A DNA stretch of 64,000 bases from Anaerostipes rhamnosivorans (GCF_005280655.1 NZ_CP040058.1:1211001-1275000); one strand, 5' to 3'. Shown: positions 1-8,868, numbered from the stretch's first letter. A program made the numbers and translations. The notes: generated by a model not told the origin, from the letters alone.

Positions 1-98
1 AGTTCATCCTCGCTCATATTGCGAATGTCCTTAGATGTCAGTCCTTCCGGGGGATTATCGGTGTATCTTTTGGGTAATTCCTCGATATCAGGTTTCAT
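1..98 (-). CDS. Partial hypothetical protein (5' end only)
   Basis: An ATG at 96-98 on the minus strand follows a strong AAGGAGGAG ribosome-binding site and opens a frame without stops to the window edge. The visible start reads MKPDIEELPKRYTDNPPEGL and continues in a charged style. Only about 32 residues are present, so no family can be named. Its position beside insertion-sequence debris suggests an accessory region, but that is inference. Confidence 0.55.
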   Translation of the reverse strand, partial: MKPDIEELPKRYTDNPPEGLTSKDIRNMSEDE

Positions 99-140
99 TG
101 TACAGCTCCTCCTTTTAGAGGATCATATCACAGACAGACG

Positions 141-473
141 TTATGCAGAAGAACGCTTTCCGAGAGATTTGGGCATTGCTTTCTCATAGAGTTCTTCGAG
201 GGATACGCTGTTGTGATTATAATAAAGTTCCAAAATCAACATCGTATGTCCGCGATCAGGACATTGAAGTTTTGAATCGATCTTTTTGTGTCTTGCATAA
301 AGACCACCATATCGCATCTCGCCGTCATATTGATCAATGCGAGAAGTGGAGATGACAGGATGTCCGAAATAGCGTCCAATCTATTTAGTCATATGTTTGG
401 GGTCGCATTTGTTAGGTTTTGCATAAACAGAGAAGCCGTATTTATGATCGGAATAACATTTTGCTTTTACTTT
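141..473 (-). pseudogene. IS91-like transposase, C-terminal fragment (decayed)
   Basis: Read on the minus strand, this stretch gives KVKAKCYSDHKYGF, then VYAKPNKCDPK, IGRYFGHPVISTSRID and YGGLYARHK, ending LEELYEKAMPKSLGKRSSA. From memory this is the order of blocks in the C-terminal half of IS91/IS801-type Y2 transposases of Clostridia. An in-frame TAG (381-383) interrupts it before IGRYFG. Two internal deletions are evident where blocks normally tens of residues apart are fused (RIDQYDGE to MRYGG, and DSKL to QCPDRGH). It continues the fragment at 2099-2251, from which it is separated by the IS110 element. Confidence 0.75.
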
Positions 474-567
474 TCAATTTAGATTCTACTACAATAGTTT
501 TATGGTTATAGTACATGACAACCAGCCGTGTCTATACCCATCTTGTTGCTTAACTGTTAGAATGAAT

Positions 568-634
568 GGAGCAGTGGGTCTGGCGGCTAAATTCTTGGAC
601 TTCGCGTCCGTAAATTAGAATGTCAGCCGGCTCC
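568..634 (+). ncRNA. Candidate IS110 bridge RNA stem-loop
   Basis: A long imperfect hairpin lies between the left end of the element and the transposase. GGAGC (568-572) pairs with GCTCC (630-634), CTGGC (580-584) with GTCAG (622-626), and CTAAATT with AAATTAG, capped by GGAC-TTCGC-GTCC. Two asymmetric internal loops separate the stems. IS110-group elements are known to express a bridge RNA from upstream of the transposase, with internal loops that hold target and donor guides. Assigning that role here is inference from position and shape; the RNA limits are not determined. Confidence 0.45.
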
Positions 635-767
635 TCATTCGCAGTATTCGTTTTATGCAGGTTGATCTGCTTTCCTACAGTACGTTCGAGTCACACCACA
701 GTAGATTGAATAAGCAATGAGAGAAATGGTATTGATCCATTGTATTAATCCAAAGGAGAATTATTTT

Positions 768-1979
768 ATGAACGCAGTAGGTATTGATGTTTCTAAAAGC
801 AAAAGTGTTATCGCTATCCTTCGCCCTTATGGGGAGATTGTTTCTCCGCCATTTGAAATCAAACACATTTCCGGTAACATCCAATCTTTGATTGAGCAGA
901 TTAAATCTATCGACGGTGAATCCCGCATCGTTATGGAGCATACTGGTCGCTATTACGAGCCATTGGCTCATGAGCTTTCTCAGGCAAATCTTTTTGTAAG
1001 TGACATAAATCCAAAACTCATTAAAGATTTCGGAGATAATTCTCTCCGTAAAGTTAAATCAGATAAAGCGGATGCTATAAAAATTGCTCGCTATGCTCTT
1101 GACAGTTGGACTGATCTAAAACAGTATGGTCTTATGGATAAAATACGAAATCAGTTAAAATCTATGAACCGACAATTCACTTTCTACACAAAACATAAAA
1201 CATCTATGAAAAACAACCTTATCGGTATCCTGGATCAGACCTACACAGGTGCAAATACCTACTTTGATAGCATCGCCCGCAATGACGGTAGTCAGAAATG
1301 GGTTGATTTCGCTGCTACATACTGGCACGTGGACTGTGTCCGCAAAATGTCTTTAAATGCTTTTTTAGACCATTATCAAAAATGGTGTAAACGAAAGAAG
1401 TATAACTTCAGCAAAGCCAAAGCTGAAAAAATCTATGGAACAGCCAAAGAGCTTATCCCTGTACTTCCAAAGAATGATTTGACAAAACTTCTTATCAAAC
1501 AGGCCATAGAACAATTAAATATTGTATCCAAGACTGTAGAAGAACTCCGATCTCTGATGAATGAAACTGCATCTAAACTGCCCGAATATCCTGTTGTTAT
1601 GGCAAAGAAAGGCGTTGGCAAATCCCTAGGCCCTCAATTGATGGCTGAAATCGGAGATGTAACACGCTTCACCCACAAAGGTGCCATCACTGCTTTCGCA
1701 GGTGTTGATCCCGGTATGAATCAATCCGGAACATATGATCAAAAAAGTATTCATGCTTCAAAATGAGGCTCAGCAACATTACGTAAGATATTATTTCAGG
1801 TTATGAGTATTCTTCTTAAATCCATGCCTCAAGATGATGCCGTTTATCAGTTCCTTGATAAGAAGCGTGCCCAAGGTAAGCCCTATTATGTCTATATGAC
1901 TGCCGGTGCTAATAAGTTTTTGCGTATCTACTATGGCCGTGTAAAAGAGTATTTAACGGTCTTACGTAATCCAGAATAA
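768..1979 (+). pseudogene. IS110-family transposase, interrupted by a TGA
   Basis: The ATG at 768 has an AAAGGAG site 8 bases upstream and was chosen over the in-frame ATG at 717. The first 332 codons contain a DEDD-type N-terminal domain (GIDVSKSKSVIA, MEHTGRYYEP, DKADAIKIAR) and the start of a Transposase_20 domain (GVGKSLGPQLMAEIGDVTRF, AFAGVDPGMNQSG). A TGA at 1764-1766 stands where the family has Arg in SKRGSATLRK, so a single C-to-T change of CGA explains it. The same frame then continues cleanly for 70 codons (GSATLRKILFQVMS to LRIYYGRVKEYLTVLRNPE) to a TAA. Without the stop the protein would be 403 residues, normal for IS110. The presumed catalytic Ser of the QSG motif is upstream of the stop, but the domain's end is lost. 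Confidence 0.88.
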
Positions 1980-2003
1980 TCACAACCATTTTGGTATTCC
2001 ATG

Positions 2004-2029
2004 GACCAGCGTAATGCGGTGGTCTTTTT
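2004..2029 (+). terminator. Terminator-like hairpin at the right end of the IS110 element
   Basis: GACCA (2004-2008) pairs with TGGTC (2020-2024), followed directly by five T. It lies 25 bases after the transposase stop and could end its transcript. Confidence 0.45.
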
Positions 2030-2098
2030 GTGATGTCAAAAAACACTACATAAAACTTTAATAAATATTCTCTCTTTTCTATTGACTTTTTATTTGCA

Positions 2099-2251
2099 GG
2101 CTAATTCATTAAGAAGGGCAGTGCGAAAAGAATGACGTAGATAAGTGTAGTTGAAGTGTTTTATATGGCGACAAAAACCATCGTCACTGTAACCGCCTTC
2201 GGAAATCAGGCAGTGAATATGCGGATTCCATTTGAGGTCACGCCCAAAGGT
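2099..2251 (-). pseudogene. IS91-like transposase, central fragment
   Basis: The minus-strand frame reads TFGRDLKWNPHIHCLISEGG, then YSDDGFCRHIKHFNYTYLRH, then FRTALLNELA. The NPHIHCL block is the His-hydrophobe-His motif of Y2/IS91-type rolling-circle transposases. There is no start codon of its own and the frame ends where the IS110 element begins. The N-terminal side joins, head to head, a piece of the same gene lying on the plus strand at 2256-2396. Confidence 0.75.
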
Positions 2252-2255
2252 TGAT

Positions 2256-2396
2256 GAAAATCTCCGAGATGACTTTCTCAAAGACCGTTCGCTTCTTCAT
2301 TGTCTCTTTCCCTCTGTCATAAGTGTGATTTCACGTATGTTTTTTACCATGAATCAATCTAAAAATTTTACTCCAGGTTTTATTATGGTTCTCCAT
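2256..2396 (+). pseudogene. IS91-like transposase, inverted N-proximal fragment
   Basis: On the plus strand the frame reads ENLRDDFLKDRSLLHCLF, then SVISRMFFTMNQSKNF and TPGFIMVLH. In intact IS91-like proteins this block directly precedes FGRDLKWNPHIH, which here lies on the opposite strand at 2099-2251. The about 140-bp piece has therefore been flipped relative to the rest. Upstream zinc-ribbon sequences were not found. Confidence 0.65.
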
Positions 2397-2603
2397 CTTT
2401 GTAAGATATTCATAAGTCTATTATGGAGGAAAAAGGAACAAAAGGAAACTCCTATCTCCTCAAGAATGATGGAAAGGGGAGTTGAATAGGCGAAGGATAT
2501 TTTTTATTTTGTTAAAACTGCACAAAAGGCAGATGAAATTTTTGAAATACAAGCCAAAAATCTGTAAAATAGAAATAAAATTTTTGAAACAAACAAAATA
2601 TGA
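2397..2603. other. AT-rich spacer without a recognisable gene
   Basis: No convincing coding sequence or RNA gene was seen here. It contains an imperfect inverted repeat (AACTCC near 2449 with GGAGTT near 2479) and the direct repeats listed separately. Confidence 0.5.
2536..2589. repeat. Direct repeat pair AAATTTTTGAAA upstream of the sugar operon
   Basis: Identical 12-mers lie at 2536-2547 and 2578-2589, 42 bp apart, which is about four helical turns, just upstream of the likely operon promoter. They may be operator half-sites for the DeoR protein encoded at 10086, but AT-rich composition makes chance possible. Confidence 0.35.
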
Positions 2604-2632
2604 TTGATTAAAAGATAATGATGTACTAAAAT
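2604..2632 (+). promoter_or_regulatory. Promoter of the sugar catabolic operon
   Basis: TTGATT (2604-2609) and TAAAAT (2627-2632) are separated by 17 bp and lie 64 bp before the first start codon. This fits a housekeeping sigma promoter. Confidence 0.55.
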
Positions 2633-2695
2633 AAAGATATAACAAAGAAATACTTGCGGAAAGCAAGGATATAGGTGAAGAAAAGGAGAGAAATT

Positions 2696-3796
2696 ATGCA
2701 TGCTTTAAAACGTTTTGGAACAGCTTTTGGTGGTTACAAGATGATGGAAAATTATCCGGAGCCGACCTGTGGACCAGAGGATATTATTATTGAAATCAAG
2801 GCGGCAGCCATCTGTGGAGCTGATATGAAACACTGGGGCGTTGACAATGGATATGATGACACAAATATTACACCGGATCAGCAGCAGTCAGTAAGAGGAC
2901 ATGAATTTGCAGGAGAAATCGTAGAAGTCGGATCTGAAGTAAAAGACTGGAAAGTCGGACAGAGAGTAGTGTCTGATAACAGCGCTCATGTCTGTGGTGT
3001 ATGCCCGGCATGTGAGCAGGGAGATTTCTTATGCTGTGAAGAAAAAGTAAACTTAGGATTAGACAACAATACATGGGGCGGCGGATTTTCAAAATACTGT
3101 AAAGTTCCGGGAGAGATCTTAAGAATTCATAAACATGCGATCTGGGAGATTCCTGAAAGTGTAAGCTACGAAGAAGCATGTGTTATGGACCCGATCTGCA
3201 ACTCTTATAAAGCAGTAGTACAGCAGGCTCACTTAATGCCGGGACAGGATGTGGTTGTATTCGGAACAGGTCCGATCGGATTATTTGCTGTACAGGCAGC
3301 GCGTTTAATGGGTGCGGTAAACATCGTTATGGTTGGTCTGGAAGAAGATGTGGAGACAAGATTCCCGATTGCCATGGAAGTCGGAGCAACACACTGTGTA
3401 AACGGATCTAAAGAAGATGTTGTGGTAAGATGTACAGAGATCTGCGGAAGAGATAATTTAGGACTGGTGATCGAATGCTCAGGAGCAAACATTGCACTGA
3501 AACAGGCGATTGAAATGACAAGACCAAACGCTGAGATCGTTCGTGCAGGTATGGGATTCAAACCTCTGGAATTCTCTATCAATGACATTACATCATGGAA
3601 TAAGAGCATCATCGGGCATATGGCATATGACTCTACCACATGGAGAAACTGCTTAAGACTGTTAGAATCCGGACAGATTCAGGTAAAACCGATGATTACA
3701 CATCGTCTTGGATTGTCAGAGTGGGAAAAAGGTTTTGATTTAATGGCGAAGAAACAGGCAGTAAAAGTTATCTTCCATTATGACTACGAAGACTAA
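2696..3796 (+). CDS. Zinc-dependent alcohol/polyol dehydrogenase (MDR family)
   Basis: This 366-residue medium-chain dehydrogenase is expected to oxidise a sugar alcohol or secondary alcohol with NAD(P). Catalytic zinc ligands are visible as Cys40 (AAICGAD) and His69-Glu70 (RGHE). The structural zinc lobe has the full set Cys100, Cys103, Cys106 and Cys114. A Rossmann motif GTGPIG lies near residue 190. The ATG at 2696 has AAAGGAGAG upstream, so the earlier in-frame ATG at 2675 is unlikely. It is the first gene of a seven-gene operon with a second MDR dehydrogenase, an epimerase, a permease, an aldolase and a kinase. The substrate is not determined; relatives include sorbitol and xylitol dehydrogenases. 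Confidence 0.88.
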   Translation: MHALKRFGTAFGGYKMMENYPEPTCGPEDIIIEIKAAAICGADMKHWGVDNGYDDTNITPDQQQSVRGHEFAGEIVEVGSEVKDWKVGQRVVSDNSAHVCGVCPACEQGDFLCCEEKVNLGLDNNTWGGGFSKYCKVPGEILRIHKHAIWEIPESVSYEEACVMDPICNSYKAVVQQAHLMPGQDVVVFGTGPIGLFAVQAARLMGAVNIVMVGLEEDVETRFPIAMEVGATHCVNGSKEDVVVRCTEICGRDNLGLVIECSGANIALKQAIEMTRPNAEIVRAGMGFKPLEFSINDITSWNKSIIGHMAYDSTTWRNCLRLLESGQIQVKPMITHRLGLSEWEKGFDLMAKKQAVKVIFHYDYED

Positions 3797-3822
3797 AAAA
3801 TCCAAATAAAGAGGAAAATCAG

Positions 3823-4501
3823 ATGAAAAGAAAATTAATGATTGCACCTTCCATGGGATGCTGTGATCTGTTTGATATGGAACGTCAGGTCCGTATCATT
3901 GATGAAAAATCAGATTTTTTACATATGGATATCAAAGATGGTGTTTATGTACCGAGTTTTGGTATCGGCCCCGGAATTTTTAGCGGCGCTGAAAGACAAG
4001 GTGACAACACCGATGGATGCCCACTTGATGATTAAGCATCCGCAGCAGTATCTGGAGACTTTTGCGCAGGCAGGGGCAGCTTATATTACGCCCCACACAG
4101 ACTGCATTGAGGGAGATGCCTTTGTGACAATCAACAAGATTAAAGAACTTGGGTGCAAGGCGGGAATTGCATTAAATCCATCCGTTCCTTTGGAAACCAT
4201 AGAATATTACCTTCCGCTGCTTGACAAGGTTACCATTATGATTGTAGACGCGGGAATTTCAGGGCAGAAGGTCATTGAGCAGACCTATGATAAGATTCGC
4301 AGACTGGTTTGTTTAAGGGAGGAAAAAGGACTTCATTTCCTGATTGAAGCAGATGGATCTATGAACCGTGATGTATACCGTCCGCTGTATGAAGCAGGGG
4401 CAGATATGGTTGTCTTAGGGCCTCCGGCTCTGTGGAACAAAGCAGATGACTTTGAGGAAGCATGGAGCATCATGGAAAACGAATTGAGAGATGTTATATA
4501 G
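3823..4501 (+). pseudogene. Ribulose/allulose-phosphate 3-epimerase family, frameshifted
   Basis: The N-terminal part in one frame (MKRKLMIAPSMGCCD, HMDIKDGVYVPSFGIGPGI) and the rest in the +1-shifted frame (LAALKDKVTTPMDAHLM, MIVDAGISGQ, LIEADGSMN) together match a D-allulose-6-phosphate or ribulose-5-phosphate 3-epimerase TIM barrel of about 225 residues. The frames change at a run of five T (3977-3981). With four T the protein would read GPGILAALKDK without a gap relative to AlsE-type enzymes. As written, translation stops at 4035 after 70 residues. The start has GAGGAAAA upstream. It may be a real inactivation or a sequencing error. The neighbours are polyol and ketose genes, so AlsE-like chemistry on a ketose 6-phosphate is plausible. 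Confidence 0.85.
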
Positions 4502-4532
4502 ACTTAGTTTTATACAAGGAAGGGGAAAACAA

Positions 4533-5906
4533 ATGTCAAAGAGAACAAGTGCAAATATCGGAGCAAGGCTTGACCGCCTGCCGAATTCAAGCTGGCATGT
4601 AAAAATGTGGCTGATCACAGCCTTTGCATTATTGGTATGCTGGTCAAACGGTATTGGAGGAGCGGTACAAAATATCCTGTTAAATGAGATTCACTGGCTT
4701 GAGCCTGGGTCCAGCCTTCTGGCAATGTGGGGAACGACCTACACAGCTGGTCAGTTATTCGGAGCATTGATCGGCGGACCGATCGGTGACAAGATCGGTC
4801 GTAAGAAGAGTATTTTATTATATGAAGCAATTCACATTGTTGCAATGATCGGCGGAGCCGCTGCTCCAAATGTATACGTATTGTATTTATTCCGTCTGAT
4901 TCAGGGATTCGGACTGGGAGCGCTGCTGGTAGTATTATTTGCAGGCTTCACAGAGTATGTACCTGGAAGAAACCGCGGTACATGGTCCAGCCGAAATTCC
5001 TTCATCGGAAACTGGGCACATCCGATTTGTAATGGTATCGCACTTTTAATTGTATCTACAGGAATCAGCATGAATATGAACTGGAGAGTACAGTATATCA
5101 TTCCTTCTGTATTATCCATCCTTGCATGTATCTTCATTTACACAAAATTCCCGGAATCACCAAGATGGCTGGAAGCTCAGGGAAGAGTGGATGAGGCAGA
5201 TGAAATTTTAACAAACATTGAAAAAGAAATCGAGGCGGCAACCGGAAAACCTCTTCCAGAGGTAACTGAAGAGCCAAAGGCTGTAAAACAGCTTCCGTAT
5301 TCCGCATTGTTCAAAGGAAAATTGTTAAGAAGAACGATCGTAGGATCTCTGGTATTAATCGGTATGAATACAATTCAGTATACCTTAATGAACTGGATGC
5401 CTTCTATGTTATCTTCTTTAGGCTATGATACTTCACAGTCACAGTTTATGACGATGTTCGGTCTGTTCGGAGCGCCGTTTGGAATCTTTATCGCATCTTT
5501 GATTATGGATAAGTTCCCTCGAAGAGTTATGGGTGTTGCGCTCCTTGTATTGATGGCGGCTCTCGGAATTGTCACAGGACAGCAGACGACAATGAATGGA
5601 TTGATCCTTTGGACTTTCCTGTTAAACACTGCTATTTACATGTATGTATGTTACGCATCTGCCGTATATGTACCAGAAATGTGGCCGACTTCTGCAAAAC
5701 TGTCTGGTTCTGGATTTAGTAATGCCATGGGTCGTGTCAGCAATATCTTCTTCCCATTCCTTGTAACTTATGTTGCAAACAGTGTGGGAGCAGGCGGAGT
5801 TTTCGTATTAATCTCCATTGTGGCGGCAATTATCGCTGTCAGCGTCCTGATCTTTGGTGTAGAGACAAGAGGAGAATCTGTAGAGGACATCGGAAACATT
5901 GATTAA
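4533..5906 (+). CDS. MFS sugar transporter
   Basis: This 457-residue membrane protein has about 12 hydrophobic segments and sugar-porter signatures. These are GDKIGRKK between helices 2 and 3, PESPRWLEAQGR after helix 6, and a terminal VETRGESVEDI like the PETRG motif. It probably imports the polyol or sugar processed by the operon by proton symport; the substrate is not identifiable from sequence. The ATG at 4533 follows GGAAGGGG; the earlier in-frame ATG at 4491 overlaps the epimerase gene and has no good site. A long cytoplasmic loop (about residues 215-255) lies in the centre, as usual for the family. Confidence 0.88.
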   Translation: MSKRTSANIGARLDRLPNSSWHVKMWLITAFALLVCWSNGIGGAVQNILLNEIHWLEPGSSLLAMWGTTYTAGQLFGALIGGPIGDKIGRKKSILLYEAIHIVAMIGGAAAPNVYVLYLFRLIQGFGLGALLVVLFAGFTEYVPGRNRGTWSSRNSFIGNWAHPICNGIALLIVSTGISMNMNWRVQYIIPSVLSILACIFIYTKFPESPRWLEAQGRVDEADEILTNIEKEIEAATGKPLPEVTEEPKAVKQLPYSALFKGKLLRRTIVGSLVLIGMNTIQYTLMNWMPSMLSSLGYDTSQSQFMTMFGLFGAPFGIFIASLIMDKFPRRVMGVALLVLMAALGIVTGQQTTMNGLILWTFLLNTAIYMYVCYASAVYVPEMWPTSAKLSGSGFSNAMGRVSNIFFPFLVTYVANSVGAGGVFVLISIVAAIIAVSVLIFGVETRGESVEDIGNID

Positions 5907-5981
5907 ATCGTACGAATAGAATTATGAAACATTCCGGTATCTCCGATGAGGTACCTGAAGCGAAAAATAGGAGGTTTTTCA

Positions 5982-7037
5982 ATGAAAAATTCAGAAGCAA
6001 TTCTGGTGACACCAAAACAATTCGAAATTTTAGAATGCCCGGTTCCAGATCCGAAAGAACATGAAATTTTAATGAAAGTCGAGTATGTGGGAATGTGTGG
6101 ATCTGATATTCATGGATTCGAATTCGGACCGTTTATCCCTCCGAAAGATCCAAATCAGAAGATCGGTCTCGGACATGAAGTGGCAGGAGAGGTTGTAAAG
6201 GTTGGAGCCAAGGTTACAGATTTCAAACCGGGAGATAAGGTATTGATCGAGCCGGGAGTACCGGATGATTCCTGTGAATACTGCCGTACCGGGCGATATA
6301 ACATCTGCCCTGATGTAGATTTTATGGCAACACAGCCAAATTACAAAGGCGCTTTATGTGAATATATGACGCATCCGGCAGAGTGGACCTATCATGTTCC
6401 AGAAGGAATGTCTACGATGGAAGCTGCATTGGTAGAGCCGGCAGCCGTTGGTATGCATGCGGCAATTATGGGAGAGGCAAGACTTGGAAAGAGCATTGTC
6501 ATCTTAGGAGCGGGAACGATCGGACTGATGGTACTTCAGGCTTGTTTAAGCTTGGGAGCAACCGATATTACCGTAGTTGATGTTATGGATAAACGACTTG
6601 AGTTTGCAAAGGAACTGGGAGCAGCGAGAACAATCAACGGAGCGAAAGAAGATACCGTAGAAGTTCTCCGTTCCAAAGAGTTATTCGGAGATCACGGCGT
6701 AGAACTTGTATTTGAATGTGCAGGATCAGCATTTACGGCAAATCAGGCAGTTCAGGTTGTGGCAAGAGGCGGAAAGATTATGATGGTCGGAACCCAGTCG
6801 AATCCTGTTCCGATTGATTTCTTAAAGATCAACCGTGAAGTTACGATTCAGACTTCCTTCCGTTACTGCAATAACTTCCCACAGACAATCGAGGCGATTG
6901 CAACAGGAAAGTTCAATGTCAAAGACATGGTAACACATATTTATGATTACAAAGACGTACAGCAGGCATTTACAGACGCCATTGATCCGGAAAAGAAACT
7001 GGACATGATCAAAGGTGTTGTAAAGGTAGCAGAGTAA
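5982..7037 (+). CDS. Zinc-dependent sorbitol/xylitol dehydrogenase-like protein
   Basis: This 351-residue MDR enzyme resembles GutB/xylitol dehydrogenase, oxidising a polyol to a ketose with NAD. Catalytic zinc ligands are Cys39 (GMCGSD) and His65-Glu66 (LGHEVAGE). The structural zinc lobe has only three of four cysteines (98, 101, 109); the first position is Asp95, a substitution also tolerated in some sorbitol dehydrogenases. The nucleotide motif GAGTIGLM is present. The start is set by TAGGAGG 7 bases before ATG 5982. It sits between the permease and the aldolase. Two different MDR enzymes in one operon suggest two successive or alternative oxidations. Confidence 0.88.
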   Translation: MKNSEAILVTPKQFEILECPVPDPKEHEILMKVEYVGMCGSDIHGFEFGPFIPPKDPNQKIGLGHEVAGEVVKVGAKVTDFKPGDKVLIEPGVPDDSCEYCRTGRYNICPDVDFMATQPNYKGALCEYMTHPAEWTYHVPEGMSTMEAALVEPAAVGMHAAIMGEARLGKSIVILGAGTIGLMVLQACLSLGATDITVVDVMDKRLEFAKELGAARTINGAKEDTVEVLRSKELFGDHGVELVFECAGSAFTANQAVQVVARGGKIMMVGTQSNPVPIDFLKINREVTIQTSFRYCNNFPQTIEAIATGKFNVKDMVTHIYDYKDVQQAFTDAIDPEKKLDMIKGVVKVAE

Positions 7038-7064
7038 AAATTAAGACAGGAAAAGGAGAAAATT

Positions 7065-7904
7065 ATGATTTCAGATATCAGATATTGGGAACAGAAAGCA
7101 TCCGAAGGACATTACGCAATTCCTCACTTTAATGTATGGAATGCAGAAATGTTAATGGGAGTCATTGACGCGGCAGAAGAACTCCGCGCACCGATTATTA
7201 TTTCCTTCGGTACAGGATTTACAGGAAACACTTCCTTTGAAGATTACTGCTATATGATGGAATCTATGGCAAAGAAGGCAACCGTTCCGGTAATTCTTCA
7301 CTGGGATCACGGACGCAATATGACGATCCTTCAAAATGCGGTAAATCATTGTATGAACTCTGTGATGAGAGATGCTTCTGCTCTTCCTTATGAGCAGAAC
7401 ATTTCGGAAGTCAAAAGATGTGTTGACTTCTTTCACGCATATAACATTCCGGTAGAAGCAGAGCTTGGACATGTGGGAAATGAAACAGTCTATGAGGAAG
7501 CATTGGCAGAATATGCCTACACAGACCCAGCACAGGCAAAAGATTTCGTAGAGCGTACAGGATGTGACTCTCTGGCAGTGGCAATCGGAAATGTTCACGG
7601 AGTTTATACTTCTGAGCCAAAACTTGCCTTTGATGTATTACAGAAGGTTCACGAGGAAGTTGATGTTCCCTTGGTTCTCCACGGAGCTTCCGGAATCGGT
7701 GATGAAGATATTAAGAAAGCGATCTCTCTTGGAATCGCAAAGATTAATATACATACAGAGCTTTGCCAGGCTGCAATGGAAGCCATTAACAAACATAAGG
7801 ATGAACCGTTCTTAGCGCTGGAACGTGAAGTGAGACAGGCAGTGAAAGAACGTGCAATGTATAAGATTAAATTATTTGGAGATGACGGAAGGGCTGATGA
7901 ATAA
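7065..7904 (+). CDS. Class II ketose-bisphosphate aldolase
   Basis: This 279-residue zinc aldolase (fructose/tagatose-bisphosphate family) cleaves a ketose 1,6-bisphosphate to dihydroxyacetone phosphate and an aldehyde phosphate. The catalytic Asp81 and zinc His82 lie in HWDHG, where most relatives have HLDHG. Further ligands are Glu133 (EAELGHVG), His178 (GNVHGVY) and His206 (LHGASGI). The start has GGAAAAGGAG upstream. It overlaps the following PfkB kinase by 8 bp (ATGAATAA), so the kinase and aldolase are probably translationally coupled and act in sequence. Confidence 0.9.
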   Translation: MISDIRYWEQKASEGHYAIPHFNVWNAEMLMGVIDAAEELRAPIIISFGTGFTGNTSFEDYCYMMESMAKKATVPVILHWDHGRNMTILQNAVNHCMNSVMRDASALPYEQNISEVKRCVDFFHAYNIPVEAELGHVGNETVYEEALAEYAYTDPAQAKDFVERTGCDSLAVAIGNVHGVYTSEPKLAFDVLQKVHEEVDVPLVLHGASGIGDEDIKKAISLGIAKINIHTELCQAAMEAINKHKDEPFLALEREVRQAVKERAMYKIKLFGDDGRADE

Positions 7905-8868
7905 AGTGGAGAAGAAATTAGATGTAGTCTGCCTTGGGGCAGCGATTGTAGATATTCCTCTTCAGCCGGTATCCAGAGATATTTTTGATATTGAATCCTA
8001 TCCGGTAGACCGCATTGCCATGACGGTAGGCGGTGATGCAATGAACGAGGCGACGATTATCAGCCGCCTCGGATTCAAGACAGGAATCATAAGCTGTATC
8101 GGAGATGATGCGGCAGGTCACTTTATTCTCGGTTCCTGTGCGAAAGATCACATTGACACAGAAGGAATCTGTATAGATGAAAAAATTGACACTTCCATGA
8201 ATGTGGGACTGGTAACCGGAGACGGGGAGAGAACCTTTGTCACAAACCGTAACGGAAGTCTCTGGAAAACCTGTATAGATCATGTTGATTTTAACAAAAT
8301 GAAGCAGGCGAGGATTCTTTCTCTGGCAAGTATTTTCAACAACCCATTGTTAGACGGGAATGCTCTGGTAAAGATTTTTAAAGAAGCGAAAAAAGAAGGA
8401 ATGATCATCAGCGCCGATATGATCAAACCTCGTCTTGGAGAGACTCTGGATGATATCAAGGAAGCATTGAGCTATGTAGATTATTTCTTCCCGAACTTTG
8501 ACGAAGCCAGTTTGATGACAGGAAAAGACAAGGTGGAAGATGTGGCACAGGTACTCTTTGACTGTGGCGTCAAAAATGTCATCGTAAAAATTGGAAAACG
8601 CGGATGTTATATTCAGAATAAAGAAGGAACCATGATTGTGCCGGCGGCAAAAGGAATTACTGCCATTGACACGATCGGAGCCGGAGATAACTTTGCTTCC
8701 GGATTTATCAGTGCGGTTCTTCAGGGAAAAGATATCCGGGAATGTGGAATTTACGCCAACTGTACGGCGGCAGTATCCGTACAGCATGTAGGCGCGACCA
8801 CAGGTGTCAAAAACAAGGAAATGGTAGAAGAAATGCTTGCAAAATACCACAGTGATTATGGCTTATAA
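7897..8868 (+). CDS. PfkB-family carbohydrate kinase
   Basis: This 323-residue ribokinase-fold sugar kinase has the N-terminal glycine pair (TVGGDAMNEA, residues 43-52) and the C-terminal signature DTIGAGDNFASGF with catalytic Asp264. The ATG at 7897 overlaps the aldolase stop codon and is preceded by GGAAGG; the longer frame from 7852 would lie inside the aldolase. It likely phosphorylates the ketose, or a ketose monophosphate, that feeds the aldolase. Substrate specificity cannot be read from these motifs. Confidence 0.88.
   Translation: MNKVEKKLDVVCLGAAIVDIPLQPVSRDIFDIESYPVDRIAMTVGGDAMNEATIISRLGFKTGIISCIGDDAAGHFILGSCAKDHIDTEGICIDEKIDTSMNVGLVTGDGERTFVTNRNGSLWKTCIDHVDFNKMKQARILSLASIFNNPLLDGNALVKIFKEAKKEGMIISADMIKPRLGETLDDIKEALSYVDYFFPNFDEASLMTGKDKVEDVAQVLFDCGVKNVIVKIGKRGCYIQNKEGTMIVPAAKGITAIDTIGAGDNFASGFISAVLQGKDIRECGIYANCTAAVSVQHVGATTGVKNKEMVEEMLAKYHSDYGL

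Larger units (their letters stand above)
474..2098 (+). mobile_element. IS110-family insertion sequence, inserted in an IS91-like pseudogene
   Basis: The about 1.6-kb segment carries one IS110-type transposase gene plus about 290 bp of upstream non-coding DNA with a strong RNA fold. Both flanks are pieces of the same IS91-like transposase on the minus strand: residues NELA end at 2099 and residues KVKAKC resume at 473. The boundaries are placed only from where this flanking homology stops, with perhaps 15 bases of uncertainty on each side. No terminal inverted repeats were seen, as expected for the IS110 group. Confidence 0.7.

Noticed and set aside
1764..1766. TGA read through as an amino acid (recoding)
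   Set aside because: All other genes in the window avoid in-frame TGA, and the expected codon CGA differs by a single transition, so a simple nonsense mutation is the better explanation.
7152..7598. Minus-strand frame of 148 codons inside the aldolase gene
   Set aside because: It is the antisense shadow of a clear class II aldolase.
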